A stretch of 64,000 nt of DNA from an uncultured Nitrospira sp. (lineage in GTDB: Bacteria > Nitrospirota > Nitrospiria > Nitrospirales > Nitrospiraceae): NCBI GenBank assembly GCA_902500715.1, contig CABVRO010000002.1, positions 1-64,000 on the forward strand, in the 5' to 3' direction. A program made the translations under genes and the position numbers. The notes beneath the pieces were generated by a model. The model ran no database searches. It was given only the letters and a program-made list of their open reading frames with translations, and was not told the origin of the DNA. Shown in pieces: positions 46,294 through 55,042 of the stretch (its first letter is position 1; every line of letters begins with the position of its first letter).

Positions 46294-47493
46294 ATGCTCG
46301 CGACACCATCGTCCGACCCGCTTGTCCTGAACGGTGAGTCGACCCCACTATCGGGTCATGCGCCTGTAACTGAGCGATCACCCTCTGATAGGCTGCTCGT
46401 CTCGGTGATCATTCCTGCCTTTAACGAGGGCGCCATGTTGCCGTCTACCCTCGCGAGAGTGTGCCGGTACATGGGCACGCTGGAGGCGCAGTACCGCTGG
46501 GAAATTATTATCGTCAACGACGGAAGCAGTGATCGTACCGCGCAGGTGGCCGAAGAACTTGCCGCGTCGCATACCGAAATTCGCGTCGCGCATCACCATC
46601 GGAACCGCGGACTCGGGCAGGCACTCCGCACCGGTTTCCAGGCCAGCCTCGGGCGATATGTGGTCGTGCTCGATTGCGACCTGAGTTATGCACCGGAACA
46701 CGTCGGACGGTTACTCGATCAGATTCAGCGGAGCCGGGCGACAATTGTCGTCGCCTCACCCTATGCCGATGGCGGTCTGGTCAGCCATGTGCCCTGGCTC
46801 CGCCGTACGATGAGTCGATGGGCCAATCGTTTCCTGGCCAGCTTCGCCCGCTGCAACCTCTCGACGTTGACCGGCATGGTTCGAGTGTATGACGGCCCAT
46901 TTATTCGAGCGATGAGTCTGCGGGCTCGTGGACAGGAGATCAGCCCCGAGATCATTTACAAGGGTATGCTCCTTCGGGCGCAAATCGAGGAGATTCCTGG
47001 GCATCTCGATTGGCAGCTGCAGCATGAGGCGGGAAGCGGACGGCGCTCCAGCATGAAGATGCTGCCCCATGTGCTCTTCACGATCCTGTCCGGTTTTATT
47101 TTCAGTCCCTTCATGTTTTTTCTGCTGCCCGGCCTGGTGCTCTCTGCGCTGGCAGTCTACTGCGACGTGTGGATGCTGCTCCACTTCTTCGAGGCGTATC
47201 GGGCTTTTGCCGGGGAAAGCTGGTTTATGACGCGTGCGTCACTGGCTGTCGCACAGGCCTACCAAGCCTTCCCTCACACCTTCATCATCGGGGGGCTCTC
47301 ATCGATGCTGAGCATTCAGCTGGTCGGTCTCGGGCTTTTGTCCATGCAGGGGAAACGGTATTTCGAAGAGATGTTTCATATGGCCAGTTCCATGTATCGC
47401 CACACGCGCGACCTCGAAGAACAATCAGTGAGTGAAAGCGGGCGCGAGGGTCACACCGGTGTGTCCGTGCGGACAGCCGGCCCTCACGCGTAA
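46294..47493 (+). CDS. GT2 polyprenyl-phosphate sugar synthase-like protein
   Basis: About 399 residues from ATG 46294, selected because TTGGAG precedes it; GTG 46195 would add 33 residues without homologous character. The GT-A domain is LVSVIIPAFNEGAMLPSTLA, IIIVNDGSSDRTAQVAEEL, VVVLDCDLSYAPEHV. Two or three hydrophobic segments at about 270-365 resemble GtrB/DPM1-type proteins with a membrane tail. It may make polyprenyl-phosphate-hexose, the donor for the GT-C enzyme at 36.2 kb. Confidence 0.85.
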   Translation: MLATPSSDPLVLNGESTPLSGHAPVTERSPSDRLLVSVIIPAFNEGAMLPSTLARVCRYMGTLEAQYRWEIIIVNDGSSDRTAQVAEELAASHTEIRVAHHHRNRGLGQALRTGFQASLGRYVVVLDCDLSYAPEHVGRLLDQIQRSRATIVVASPYADGGLVSHVPWLRRTMSRWANRFLASFARCNLSTLTGMVRVYDGPFIRAMSLRARGQEISPEIIYKGMLLRAQIEEIPGHLDWQLQHEAGSGRRSSMKMLPHVLFTILSGFIFSPFMFFLLPGLVLSALAVYCDVWMLLHFFEAYRAFAGESWFMTRASLAVAQAYQAFPHTFIIGGLSSMLSIQLVGLGLLSMQGKRYFEEMFHMASSMYRHTRDLEEQSVSESGREGHTGVSVRTAGPHA

Positions 47494-47514
47494 CCCACAA
47501 CAAGCGGAGTGTAT

Positions 47515-48564
47515 ATGTCGTCATCGTCAGGCTCAACCCGGTACGTGCTCGTTACTGGAGTCGCTGGATTTTTGGGTTCGCACTTGCTCGATCGGCTTCT
47601 GGCCGGCGGACATCGTGTCATCGGTGTCGATGATCTCTCGAAGGGGTCGTTGAGCAACATTGCCGGCCAGATCGGAAATCCTGCGTTTCGATTTCTCGAG
47701 CGGGACGTGACCGATCCGAATGTGTTCAGCGACCTCGTCGAAGAGGTGGAGTACATCGTCCATCTGGCTTCGCACAAAATTCCCCGCTACGGCAACGCCT
47801 TGGCGACGCTTCGGGTCAATACCCGAGGGTGCGAGCATGTCTTGGAGTATGCCCGCAAGGTCGGCTGCAAGACCGTGATTGCGTCGACATCGGATGTCTA
47901 TGGGCGTAATCCCAAGTTGCCGTTCGGCGAAGATGACGACTCGGTGTTCGGTTCATCGAAGGTTGCCCGCTGGGGCTATGCCGTCTCGAAACTGTTCACG
48001 GAGCATCTCGGGTTTGCGTATCAGGAAGCGTATGGCTTGCCGGTTTCCATCCTGCGGTTTTTCGGATCGTATGGACCGAGAAACCATGTGAGCTGGTGGG
48101 GAGGGCCTCAGGCGGTGTTTATCGACGCGATTCTGAACGATCGAGACATCACCATCCACGGTGATGGACTTCAGACGAGAAGCTTTACCTATGTGAGCGA
48201 TACCGTCGAGGGGATCTATGCCGCGATGGTGACGCCGGCAGCCTATGGGGAGATCCTCAATATCGGCACGACCCATGAGGTCACGATCCTCGAACTCGCG
48301 CGCACCATCCATCGATTGGCCGGCACTCCCTGGCCGCTGAAATCCACCTTCGTGCCCTATCAAAGTTTTACCGGAGGCAAGTATGAGGATGTCCGGCGGA
48401 GAGTGCCCGATATCGAACGGTCTCAACGAATCCTCGGTGTGACGGCCCGAGTCGGTTTGGAAGAGGGCCTGATGAACACGATTAATTGGCAACGAGCACT
48501 TGCGATACCCGTATCTGCCGCGAGTGAACCGGCTCAGCTGCAGGACACCATTGTTCGAGTGTGA
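47515..48564 (+). CDS. NAD-dependent nucleotide-sugar epimerase/dehydratase
   Basis: 349 residues from ATG 47515. Extended SDR: the NAD motif GVAGFLGSHLLDRLL, VIGVDDLSKGSLSN, the catalytic YxxxK in WGYAVSKLFTEHL with a TSD triad segment (ASTSDVYG), and LRFFGSYGPR. The C-terminal part binds the nucleotide sugar. It could be a UDP-hexose 4-epimerase or UDP-glucuronate decarboxylase-like enzyme; the exact reaction cannot be decided. It lies 21 nt after the GT2 gene. Confidence 0.88.
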   Translation: MSSSSGSTRYVLVTGVAGFLGSHLLDRLLAGGHRVIGVDDLSKGSLSNIAGQIGNPAFRFLERDVTDPNVFSDLVEEVEYIVHLASHKIPRYGNALATLRVNTRGCEHVLEYARKVGCKTVIASTSDVYGRNPKLPFGEDDDSVFGSSKVARWGYAVSKLFTEHLGFAYQEAYGLPVSILRFFGSYGPRNHVSWWGGPQAVFIDAILNDRDITIHGDGLQTRSFTYVSDTVEGIYAAMVTPAAYGEILNIGTTHEVTILELARTIHRLAGTPWPLKSTFVPYQSFTGGKYEDVRRRVPDIERSQRILGVTARVGLEEGLMNTINWQRALAIPVSAASEPAQLQDTIVRV

Positions 48565-48580
48565 GCCGATCACAACGAGG

Positions 48581-49948
48581 ATGAAACGAGGTCTGCCGTT
48601 GCGTGTCGGAATTATCGGTGCCGGAATCATGGGACTGTCGCTGGCTCAGCGCCTCTCGGCGACAGGCGTGCAGGTGACACTGTTCGAACGTGAGCCCCAG
48701 GCCGGAGGTCTGACGACCTATCACGATTATGGACCATTCTGCTGGGATCGGTTCTATCACGTGATTCTATCCTCGGACCGGCATCTCATCGGTTATCTGC
48801 AGGAAATCGGCTTGGGAGAGCACCTTCGCTGGAGTCCTGCCCGGTCCGGGTTGTATGCACGGGGACGGTTCTACCCGGTGACGAGCAGCTGGGAACTCCT
48901 GAGGTTTCCCCTTGTCGGACTCGTCGGAAAACTGCGATTGGCGCGTACGATTCTGGCCTGCAATCGCATTCGCGATTGGCGGACGCTCGAGTCGGTGCCG
49001 GTGGAGGAGTGGCTGATCGGACTGTGCGGTCGACAGACGTACGACGCGTTCTGGAAACCGTTGCTGTTGGCGAAGCTAGGAGAACAATACACCCGCGTCT
49101 CGGCGGTGTTCATCTGGTCGTATATTACACGGCTGTTTTCGACTCGTGATACGACGGCGGAGCGGAATCAGCTTGGGTATGTAGCCGGCGGATATCGCAC
49201 GGTGATCAACAGGCTCGAACAGCTGATTGTGGCGGCAGGCGGGACGGTCCGGTTGGCGACCGCCATCCAGGGCATCGAGCCGGGACCCGATGGCGGCCTC
49301 TCGGTGTGCTGGAACGGCCTGAAGGAGCCGTTCGATAAGGTCATCTGGACCGGCCCGATCGAGGCCGGGAGTCCATTGGCAAAGCAGGGATTGGTGTCTG
49401 TGGAATCGTCCTGCGGCCCGGTCGAGTATCTCGGGGTGGTGTGTCCGGTCCTCGTCACGCGGAAGCCGCTTCTGCCGTACTATACGCTGAACCTCGCCGA
49501 TCCGGATATTCCATTCACCGGGGTGATCGGGATGAGCAGCATCGTGGCAACCAAGGAAACGGCGGGCTTGTACCTCACGTATTTCCCGAAGTATGTGCCG
49601 GCCGGCGATCCTCAGTTGCGGCACCCCGATGAGACGGTCACCCAGCAGTTCTTTCAAGGGGTACGTAAACTATTTCCGGATCTGCACGACGCCGACATTG
49701 TCGGCCTCCATATCAATCGCGCCATGAAAGTTCAGCCGCTTCAGGTGTTGCACTATTCCAAACGAGTGCCGAAGGTCTCGACGCGCCACCAGGATTTCTT
49801 CGTCCTCAACACGTCGCAGTTCGTGAACTCTACGTTGAACAACAACGCGGTCATTCGCGCGGTCAACGAGTTTGTCCACGACCATCGCCGTCAATTTGAA
49901 CCGTCGTCGGGCCGTACTCGGGCGGTCCCTCAGGCCGCCACCGCGTAG
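48581..49948 (+). CDS. FAD-dependent amine-oxidase-like protein
   Basis: 455 residues from ATG 48581. The dinucleotide-binding motif GIIGAGIMGLSLAQRL is followed by TLFEREPQAGGLTTYHDYGP, typical of NAD(P)/FAD-binding amine-oxidase and UDP-galactopyranose-mutase-like proteins. The C-terminal segment LNTSQFVNSTLNNNAVIRAV closes the FAD domain. It has no signal peptide. Members are frequent in polysaccharide loci, but the reaction is not established. It sits between the SDR and a methyltransferase. Confidence 0.8.
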   Translation: MKRGLPLRVGIIGAGIMGLSLAQRLSATGVQVTLFEREPQAGGLTTYHDYGPFCWDRFYHVILSSDRHLIGYLQEIGLGEHLRWSPARSGLYARGRFYPVTSSWELLRFPLVGLVGKLRLARTILACNRIRDWRTLESVPVEEWLIGLCGRQTYDAFWKPLLLAKLGEQYTRVSAVFIWSYITRLFSTRDTTAERNQLGYVAGGYRTVINRLEQLIVAAGGTVRLATAIQGIEPGPDGGLSVCWNGLKEPFDKVIWTGPIEAGSPLAKQGLVSVESSCGPVEYLGVVCPVLVTRKPLLPYYTLNLADPDIPFTGVIGMSSIVATKETAGLYLTYFPKYVPAGDPQLRHPDETVTQQFFQGVRKLFPDLHDADIVGLHINRAMKVQPLQVLHYSKRVPKVSTRHQDFFVLNTSQFVNSTLNNNAVIRAVNEFVHDHRRQFEPSSGRTRAVPQAATA

Positions 49949-49958
49949 GATCCATCAT

Positions 49959-50624
49959 ATGAGCACGCACCCGCCGGAACACCTGGTACCGACACTCCTG
50001 CCTCCGGGTTCGTTGGTCAAGACCAGCGGCGTCGATAAAGCCGAATGGAACTTTCGGCCCCTGCTCGGCATGATTCAGCGCCTGCGGTTCAGATTGATTC
50101 TCTCTCTCCTGCCGGATCGGCACATCGGCCGGTTGCTTGAAATCGGGTATGGCAGCGGCGTGTTTCTCCCGGAGCTGGCCAAGCGTTGCGACGACCTGTA
50201 CGGGATCGACCCGCACCGGGCAGCCGCGTCCGTTGCGCGCAATCTGGCCGCCCATCGGGTCCACGCCGGCCTCTTTTCCGGGAGTGCGATCGCATTACCG
50301 TTTCAGGAGGCCTCTATCGATTGCCTCGTGGCCGTGAGTTGCCTGGAGTATGTGGAGCCGTTCGATCACGCGGTTGCGGAGTTTCGGCGAGTCTTGAAGC
50401 CGGGCGGGTCGCTGGTTTTTGTCACGCCGGGTAACTCCCCTCTGCTCGATGCCGCCCATTATCTGTTGACTGGGTGCAGGGCACAGGAACATTACGCGGG
50501 GCGCAGGGATCGGCTTATTCCGACCCTTCTTCAACAGTTTACGGTGCAGCAGGAAATTCGAGCCCCGAAGATGCTGAGCGGTGTGATGATGCTGTATCGC
50601 GCGATGCGAATGGGTCCGCGCTGA
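49959..50624 (+). CDS. SAM-dependent methyltransferase
   Basis: 221 residues from ATG 49959. Class I motifs: LLEIGYGSGVFLPELAKRC, LYGIDPHRAAA, ALPFQEASIDCLVAVSCLEY, LKPGGSLVFVTPGNSPLLD. The N-terminal DKAEWNFRPLLGMIQRLRF resembles methyltransferases in lipopolysaccharide clusters. It starts 10 nt after the FAD protein. Target unknown; it is the third methyltransferase in the locus. Confidence 0.85.
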   Translation: MSTHPPEHLVPTLLPPGSLVKTSGVDKAEWNFRPLLGMIQRLRFRLILSLLPDRHIGRLLEIGYGSGVFLPELAKRCDDLYGIDPHRAAASVARNLAAHRVHAGLFSGSAIALPFQEASIDCLVAVSCLEYVEPFDHAVAEFRRVLKPGGSLVFVTPGNSPLLDAAHYLLTGCRAQEHYAGRRDRLIPTLLQQFTVQQEIRAPKMLSGVMMLYRAMRMGPR

Positions 50625-50707
50625 TTCCGTAGGTCCTGCGGAGTCATCATTCCGTCACGACCTTTCATGGGCAAGGCCGCACCGGCCTTGGAGAAAGAGA
50701 ACCGATT

Positions 50708-51670
50708 ATGCCACTGCCTCTCGCCAGCTTGTCCTGCGATCTCGACGACAAGTGGGCCTACATGAAAACCCATGGCAATCCGGCGTGGAGGACGCTGCCG
50801 TCTTATCTCGATGTCGTCGTGCCTCGCATTCTGTCCTGTTTGTCGCAGCACCGTCTGACCGCGACCTTCTTCCTGGTCGGACAGGATGCCGCCTTGCCGA
50901 GGAACCGGGAGCAATTCTGCGCTATTGCGGCAGCGGGGCATGAAATCGGCAACCATTCGTTCCATCACGATCCCTGGCTGCATCGTTATGCCCAAGAGGA
51001 CATGGCCCGCGAATTGACGATGGCGGAGGAGCACATCGAGCAAGCGACCGGACAACGGCCCATCGGATTTCGTGGACCTGGCTACAGCCTGTCGCAGATT
51101 ACGGTTGAGGAACTCAATCGACGGGGCTATCTCTACGATGCGTCCACTCTGCCGACGTTCATCGGTCCGTTGGCCCGGGCCTACTTCTTTATGTCCAGTG
51201 CCTTCACTCGCGAGGAAGCCGCCTGTCGCAACACAATTTTCGGCGGGCTGCGCGACGGGTTCAGGCGGATTCAGCCCTATCGGTGGGATGTCGGGGGACA
51301 GGGCCTCATTGAAATTCCCGTGACGACCATGCCCTTTCTGCGGGTGCCGATTCACTTCAGTTATCTGCTGTATCTTAGCCTCTATTCGCCGGCCGCGGCG
51401 AAGGCGTATTTCAAGACTGCATTGGCATTCTGTCGTGCCGCCGGAGTGGAACCCTCCTTACTGCTCCATCCATTGGATTTCCTCGGCGACGACGAAGCGG
51501 ATGGCGTCGCCTTCTTCCCCGGCATGCGGCTTCCGCTCACGCACAAACTGGAAATGATTGCCTGGGCCTTGGAAGCACTGGGGGCAACCTTCCAGGTCGT
51601 GACGATGCGCGAGCATGCGCAGAAGGTGGCTGAACACAGGGGGCTTCCTCTGCTGGCTCCGACGATGTGA
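50708..51670 (+). CDS. NodB-type polysaccharide deacetylase
   Basis: 320 residues without signal peptide. The metal/catalytic motifs of carbohydrate esterase family 4 are visible: DLDD at 11-14, HEIGNHSFHHD (His83 and His87 type positions), and RGPGYSLSQ. It should remove N- or O-acetyl groups from a sugar. The C-terminal part (LLLHPLDFLG) contains the late histidine. GGAGAAAGAG precedes the start by 10 nt. It sits between a methyltransferase and the WbpI-like epimerase. Confidence 0.88.
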   Translation: MPLPLASLSCDLDDKWAYMKTHGNPAWRTLPSYLDVVVPRILSCLSQHRLTATFFLVGQDAALPRNREQFCAIAAAGHEIGNHSFHHDPWLHRYAQEDMARELTMAEEHIEQATGQRPIGFRGPGYSLSQITVEELNRRGYLYDASTLPTFIGPLARAYFFMSSAFTREEAACRNTIFGGLRDGFRRIQPYRWDVGGQGLIEIPVTTMPFLRVPIHFSYLLYLSLYSPAAAKAYFKTALAFCRAAGVEPSLLLHPLDFLGDDEADGVAFFPGMRLPLTHKLEMIAWALEALGATFQVVTMREHAQKVAEHRGLPLLAPTM

Positions 51671-51762
51671 GCGCCCTCGCAGTGTAGCCGCTCATTCGCT
51701 CGTCCGATCACCTCGAACACCCCGAACCTTTGACCGTGAATGTTGATGGAGAGCGTCAAGCC

Positions 51763-52902
51763 ATGAAAGTGGTCTCGATCATCGGAGCCCGACCCCAGTT
51801 TATCAAGTGTGCGCCGGTGTCCCGTGCGTTGCGGTCTGTTGCCAGAGAGGTCGTGGTTCATACCGGACAACATTATGACGACAGCATGAGCGGGGTGTTC
51901 TTTCGAGAGCTCGGCATTGCCGATCCTGATTATCACCTCGGCGTCGGCTCAGGGACTCATGGGCAGCAAACGGGGAATATGCTGAAAGGCGTAGAAGAGA
52001 TTCTTCTGAAGGAACAGCCCGAGCTGGTTCTGGTGTATGGCGACACCAACTCGACGGTGGCCGGGGCATTGGCGGCGGTGAAACTTCACGTGCCGGTCGC
52101 GCATGTCGAGGCGGGGTTGCGCAGTTTCAATCGCCGAATGCCGGAGGAAATCAACCGGGTGGTGACCGATCAGCTGTCCACGCTCTTATTATGCCCGACC
52201 GACACTGCCGTGGACAATCTACGGCGCGAGGGTGTGACACAGGGTGTGCACCTGGTCGGCGATGTCATGTACGACGCGCTGCTGGACAATGTCGAGCGGG
52301 CCCAGTCGACATCGACTGTCCTCGAACGACTGGGACTGTTCCCACAAGAATATCTGCTGGCAACGGTACATCGTGCGGAGAATACCGATCGATTAGACCT
52401 GCTCGAGGGCATCATGTCGGCACTGAACCTCCTCGCCGACTCCGGACGGGTTGTTGTGTTTCCCGTTCATCCGAGAACCAGAAAGCAGTTAGGGACGCTC
52501 TCCTTCACACCGTCTCCGCGCCTCCTCCTGATCGAACCCGTATCGTACTTGGATATGGTGCGTTTGGAAGGTATGGCCCACGCGATCGTGACCGACTCGG
52601 GGGGAATACAGAAGGAAGCCTGGTGGCTGCGTGTACCCTGCATTACACTTCGCGAGGAGACCGAATGGGTCGAAACGGTTGCGAGTGGATGGAACTGTTT
52701 GGTCGGGGCGGTAACGGATCGAATTGTCTCTGCGGTTGGCGCAGCCAGGTCCGGGCGGGCCGACACGCAGCCCTACACAAGGGGAGAGGCTGCGCGGTCC
52801 ATCGCACAGAGACTCGCCGCGTTCGCTTCAGATCGAGGGACCGCCGATGGTGTGTCGTGTTCCCCGTCCCAAGCGCGCCATAGTTGCCCGACCTGTTCGT
52901 AG
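51763..52902 (+). CDS. UDP-GlcNAc(3NAcA) 2-epimerase, WbpI/WecB-like
   Basis: 379 residues from ATG 51763 (GGAGAG upstream). Non-hydrolysing 2-epimerase: VVSIIGARPQFIKCAPVSRA, HTGQHYDDSMSGVFFRELGI, LVYGDTNSTVAGALAA, HVEAGLRSFNRRMPEEINR, TVHRAENTD, VTDSGGIQKEA. The FNRRMPEEINR form is closer, as far as I can recall, to WbpI (UDP-GlcNAc3NAcA to UDP-ManNAc3NAcA) than to WecB. With the WbpB/WbpD fusion at 43.6 kb and WbpE-like at 55.0 kb this supports a diamino-uronic acid in the glycan. The last 30 residues are Cys/Ser-rich and unusual. Confidence 0.9.
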   Translation: MKVVSIIGARPQFIKCAPVSRALRSVAREVVVHTGQHYDDSMSGVFFRELGIADPDYHLGVGSGTHGQQTGNMLKGVEEILLKEQPELVLVYGDTNSTVAGALAAVKLHVPVAHVEAGLRSFNRRMPEEINRVVTDQLSTLLLCPTDTAVDNLRREGVTQGVHLVGDVMYDALLDNVERAQSTSTVLERLGLFPQEYLLATVHRAENTDRLDLLEGIMSALNLLADSGRVVVFPVHPRTRKQLGTLSFTPSPRLLLIEPVSYLDMVRLEGMAHAIVTDSGGIQKEAWWLRVPCITLREETEWVETVASGWNCLVGAVTDRIVSAVGAARSGRADTQPYTRGEAARSIAQRLAAFASDRGTADGVSCSPSQARHSCPTCS

Positions 52903-52928
52903 TCGATCGTTCCCACCCTGACAGGGCA

Positions 52929-53876
52929 ATGGAAGGTATGCATCGCCGGATTCAGTGGCCAGACGGCAAGTCCTTTGCGTTTACCATTTTCGATGACCCC
53001 GATCATCAGGGCAGCGGGAGTGTCGAACCGGTCTATTCCCTGTTGTCGGAACTGGGGTTCCGGACCACCGTGTCGGTCTGGCCGCTTCGGGGATCGGGTC
53101 GTCCTCGAATCGGAGGTGTCACCTGCGAGGATCCCGCGTATCGAGCGTGGATCCTCGACTTGCAGCGCAAGGGATTCGAAGTCGCCCTGCACAATGCCAC
53201 GTATCATACCTCCTCGCGTCAGGAAACACACGATGGCCTGGAGCGGTTTAAGACGTTGTTCGGCCATTACCCGCATAGCATGGCCAATCACACCGGCTGC
53301 AGAGAAAGTATCTATTGGGGGCGCGACCGCCTGTCCGGTGCGCATCGGTGGATCTATGACCTCCTGCATCCCCGCCAGTCTCCAGATGAATTCGAAGGAC
53401 ATATCGAACACAGCCCGCTCTTCTGGGGCGATCTCTGCCGTGAAAAAGTTCGCTATGTGAGAAACTTTACATTTTCGGAAATCAACACGCTGAAGGCCTG
53501 CCCGATGATGCCGTACCATGACCCCGACCGTCCCTTCGTGCAGTCCTGGTTTGCCGGGACGGAAGGACCCTGCGTCACCACGTTTACGGATATGCTGCGC
53601 GAGGAGAACCAGGATCGGCTCGCCGCGGAGGGGGGAGCCTCTATCGTGTACACGCATTTTTCTCAAGGTTTCGTGGAACAGAACCGTGTGCAGCCGGAGT
53701 TCGAGAGGCTCATGAGGCGTTTGAGCCGTTTGAACGGCTGGTTTGTTCCGGCTCACACCCTGCTGGACTTCCTCGCCACCAAGCGACAGGGGCAATCCCT
53801 TGCGGTTGCCGATCGATCGAGAGTCGAACGTCGCTGGTTGCTGCAGAAAATGTTTAAAACGAGAGGCCGGTCCTAA
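52929..53876 (+). CDS. polysaccharide-deacetylase-like protein
   Basis: 315 residues from ATG 52929 (a TTG at 52884 overlaps the previous gene). FTIFDDPDHQGSG (Asp22-Asp23) and VALHNATYHTSSRQ resemble the acidic and histidine motifs of the NodB fold, but the HxxxH spacing is non-standard (H-N-A-T-Y-H). The C-terminal VYTHFSQGFVEQN holds a further conserved-looking His. It is cytoplasmic by sequence. It is distinct from the two other deacetylase-like proteins of the locus and its function is uncertain. Confidence 0.7.
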   Translation: MEGMHRRIQWPDGKSFAFTIFDDPDHQGSGSVEPVYSLLSELGFRTTVSVWPLRGSGRPRIGGVTCEDPAYRAWILDLQRKGFEVALHNATYHTSSRQETHDGLERFKTLFGHYPHSMANHTGCRESIYWGRDRLSGAHRWIYDLLHPRQSPDEFEGHIEHSPLFWGDLCREKVRYVRNFTFSEINTLKACPMMPYHDPDRPFVQSWFAGTEGPCVTTFTDMLREENQDRLAAEGGASIVYTHFSQGFVEQNRVQPEFERLMRRLSRLNGWFVPAHTLLDFLATKRQGQSLAVADRSRVERRWLLQKMFKTRGRS

Positions 53877-53957
53877 CCCGCCAGGGACGTGCCGCGGTAC
53901 TCGCATCCGCATGTTCCTCGATCTTTTCGATGTCGGGCCTGACCCACCACGGTCGCC

Positions 53958-55034
53958 ATGTATCAGTATGAGCTGCTGAACGTGTCGGATGAGCGCCTAT
54001 GGGACGAAGTGGAGTCCCGCGCAGGCAGCACCGTCTTTCAGACCCGTGCCTGGATCTCCTTCATCGCCGCCACGCAGCGCGCTGTTCCTGTCGTCCTCGG
54101 GATACGAGATGCCGGTGGCTTCGTCGGGTACTTCATCGGCTTGATCGTCCAGCGCCTGGGTGTGCGCATTCTTGGCAGTCCTTTCCCCGGCTGGAGCACC
54201 GACTATATGGGGTTCATTTTAGAGCCCGGAAGTTGTCGCACGTCGGCGCTTCACGGATTGTTTGACTTTGCATTCGAACGTCTCGGGTGTGCTCATGTGG
54301 AAGTCATGGATCGACAGTTCACCACGCAGGATCTGAACCAGGTGGGAATACGGTACCGTCTGTACCAAGGTTTTGCGATTGATCTGTCGTTGGATGAGGC
54401 TGCGCTCTTCGCGAACTTCACGAGTGCCTGTCGCCGTTGCATTCGGAAGGCAGACAAGGAGGGCGTGCTGGTCGAAGTGGCGCCGGTTGAGGGATTCGCC
54501 GAGGAGTATTTTGCGCAGCTGAAGGATGTTTTCGCAAGGCAGGGCCTCGTACCGACGTACGGTCTCGATCGCGTCAGGCAGTTGATCGCCCGCCTGCACC
54601 CAGCCGGTCAAGTGCTCTTGGTGCGTGCGCGCGATCGTAGCGGCCGTTCCATTGCCACGGGTATTTTTCCTTACCTTCACGGGGTGATGTATTTTTGGGG
54701 TGGCGCGAGTTGGCGGGAGTTTCAGATTCTGCGTCCTAATCAAGCGGTGCACTGGTTTGCCATGAAATATGCCAAGGCGCACGGCGTCCATACATACGAT
54801 CTGGGTGGCGCGGGCGAGTATAAGCGTCAGTATGGCGGCCGTGCGATCAGCACCCCATGGATCAGAAAGTCAAAGTACGCGTGGCTGGAGTCAGCGCGTG
54901 CGCTCGCACAAAAGGCGTTCAGCGTCCGTCAGCAGATGCTGGGGAAGTGGCGTCTCCGCCTCGCGAGGAATCGAGAGGCATCCGTTAATCCGTCGGCGGG
55001 CAATAGTAACAACCACGAACCCGTAACCTCATAG
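53958..55034 (+). CDS. FemAB/GNAT-like acyltransferase
   Basis: 358 residues with the two-lobed FemAB architecture: WDEVESRAGSTVFQTRAWIS, a first lobe with FPGWSTDYMGF, then the GNAT second lobe with CRRCIRKADKEGVLVEVAP, VYFWGGA-like MYFWGGASWREFQILRPNQA, and HTYDLGGAGEYKRQYGG. Family members add amino acids or acyl groups to lipid-linked precursors, and relatives occur in PEP-CTERM/exosortase loci (TIGR03019-like). Substrate unknown. It ends 8 nt before the WbpE-like gene. Confidence 0.85.
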   Translation: MYQYELLNVSDERLWDEVESRAGSTVFQTRAWISFIAATQRAVPVVLGIRDAGGFVGYFIGLIVQRLGVRILGSPFPGWSTDYMGFILEPGSCRTSALHGLFDFAFERLGCAHVEVMDRQFTTQDLNQVGIRYRLYQGFAIDLSLDEAALFANFTSACRRCIRKADKEGVLVEVAPVEGFAEEYFAQLKDVFARQGLVPTYGLDRVRQLIARLHPAGQVLLVRARDRSGRSIATGIFPYLHGVMYFWGGASWREFQILRPNQAVHWFAMKYAKAHGVHTYDLGGAGEYKRQYGGRAISTPWIRKSKYAWLESARALAQKAFSVRQQMLGKWRLRLARNREASVNPSAGNSNNHEPVTS

Positions 55035-55042
55035 GTGTATCG

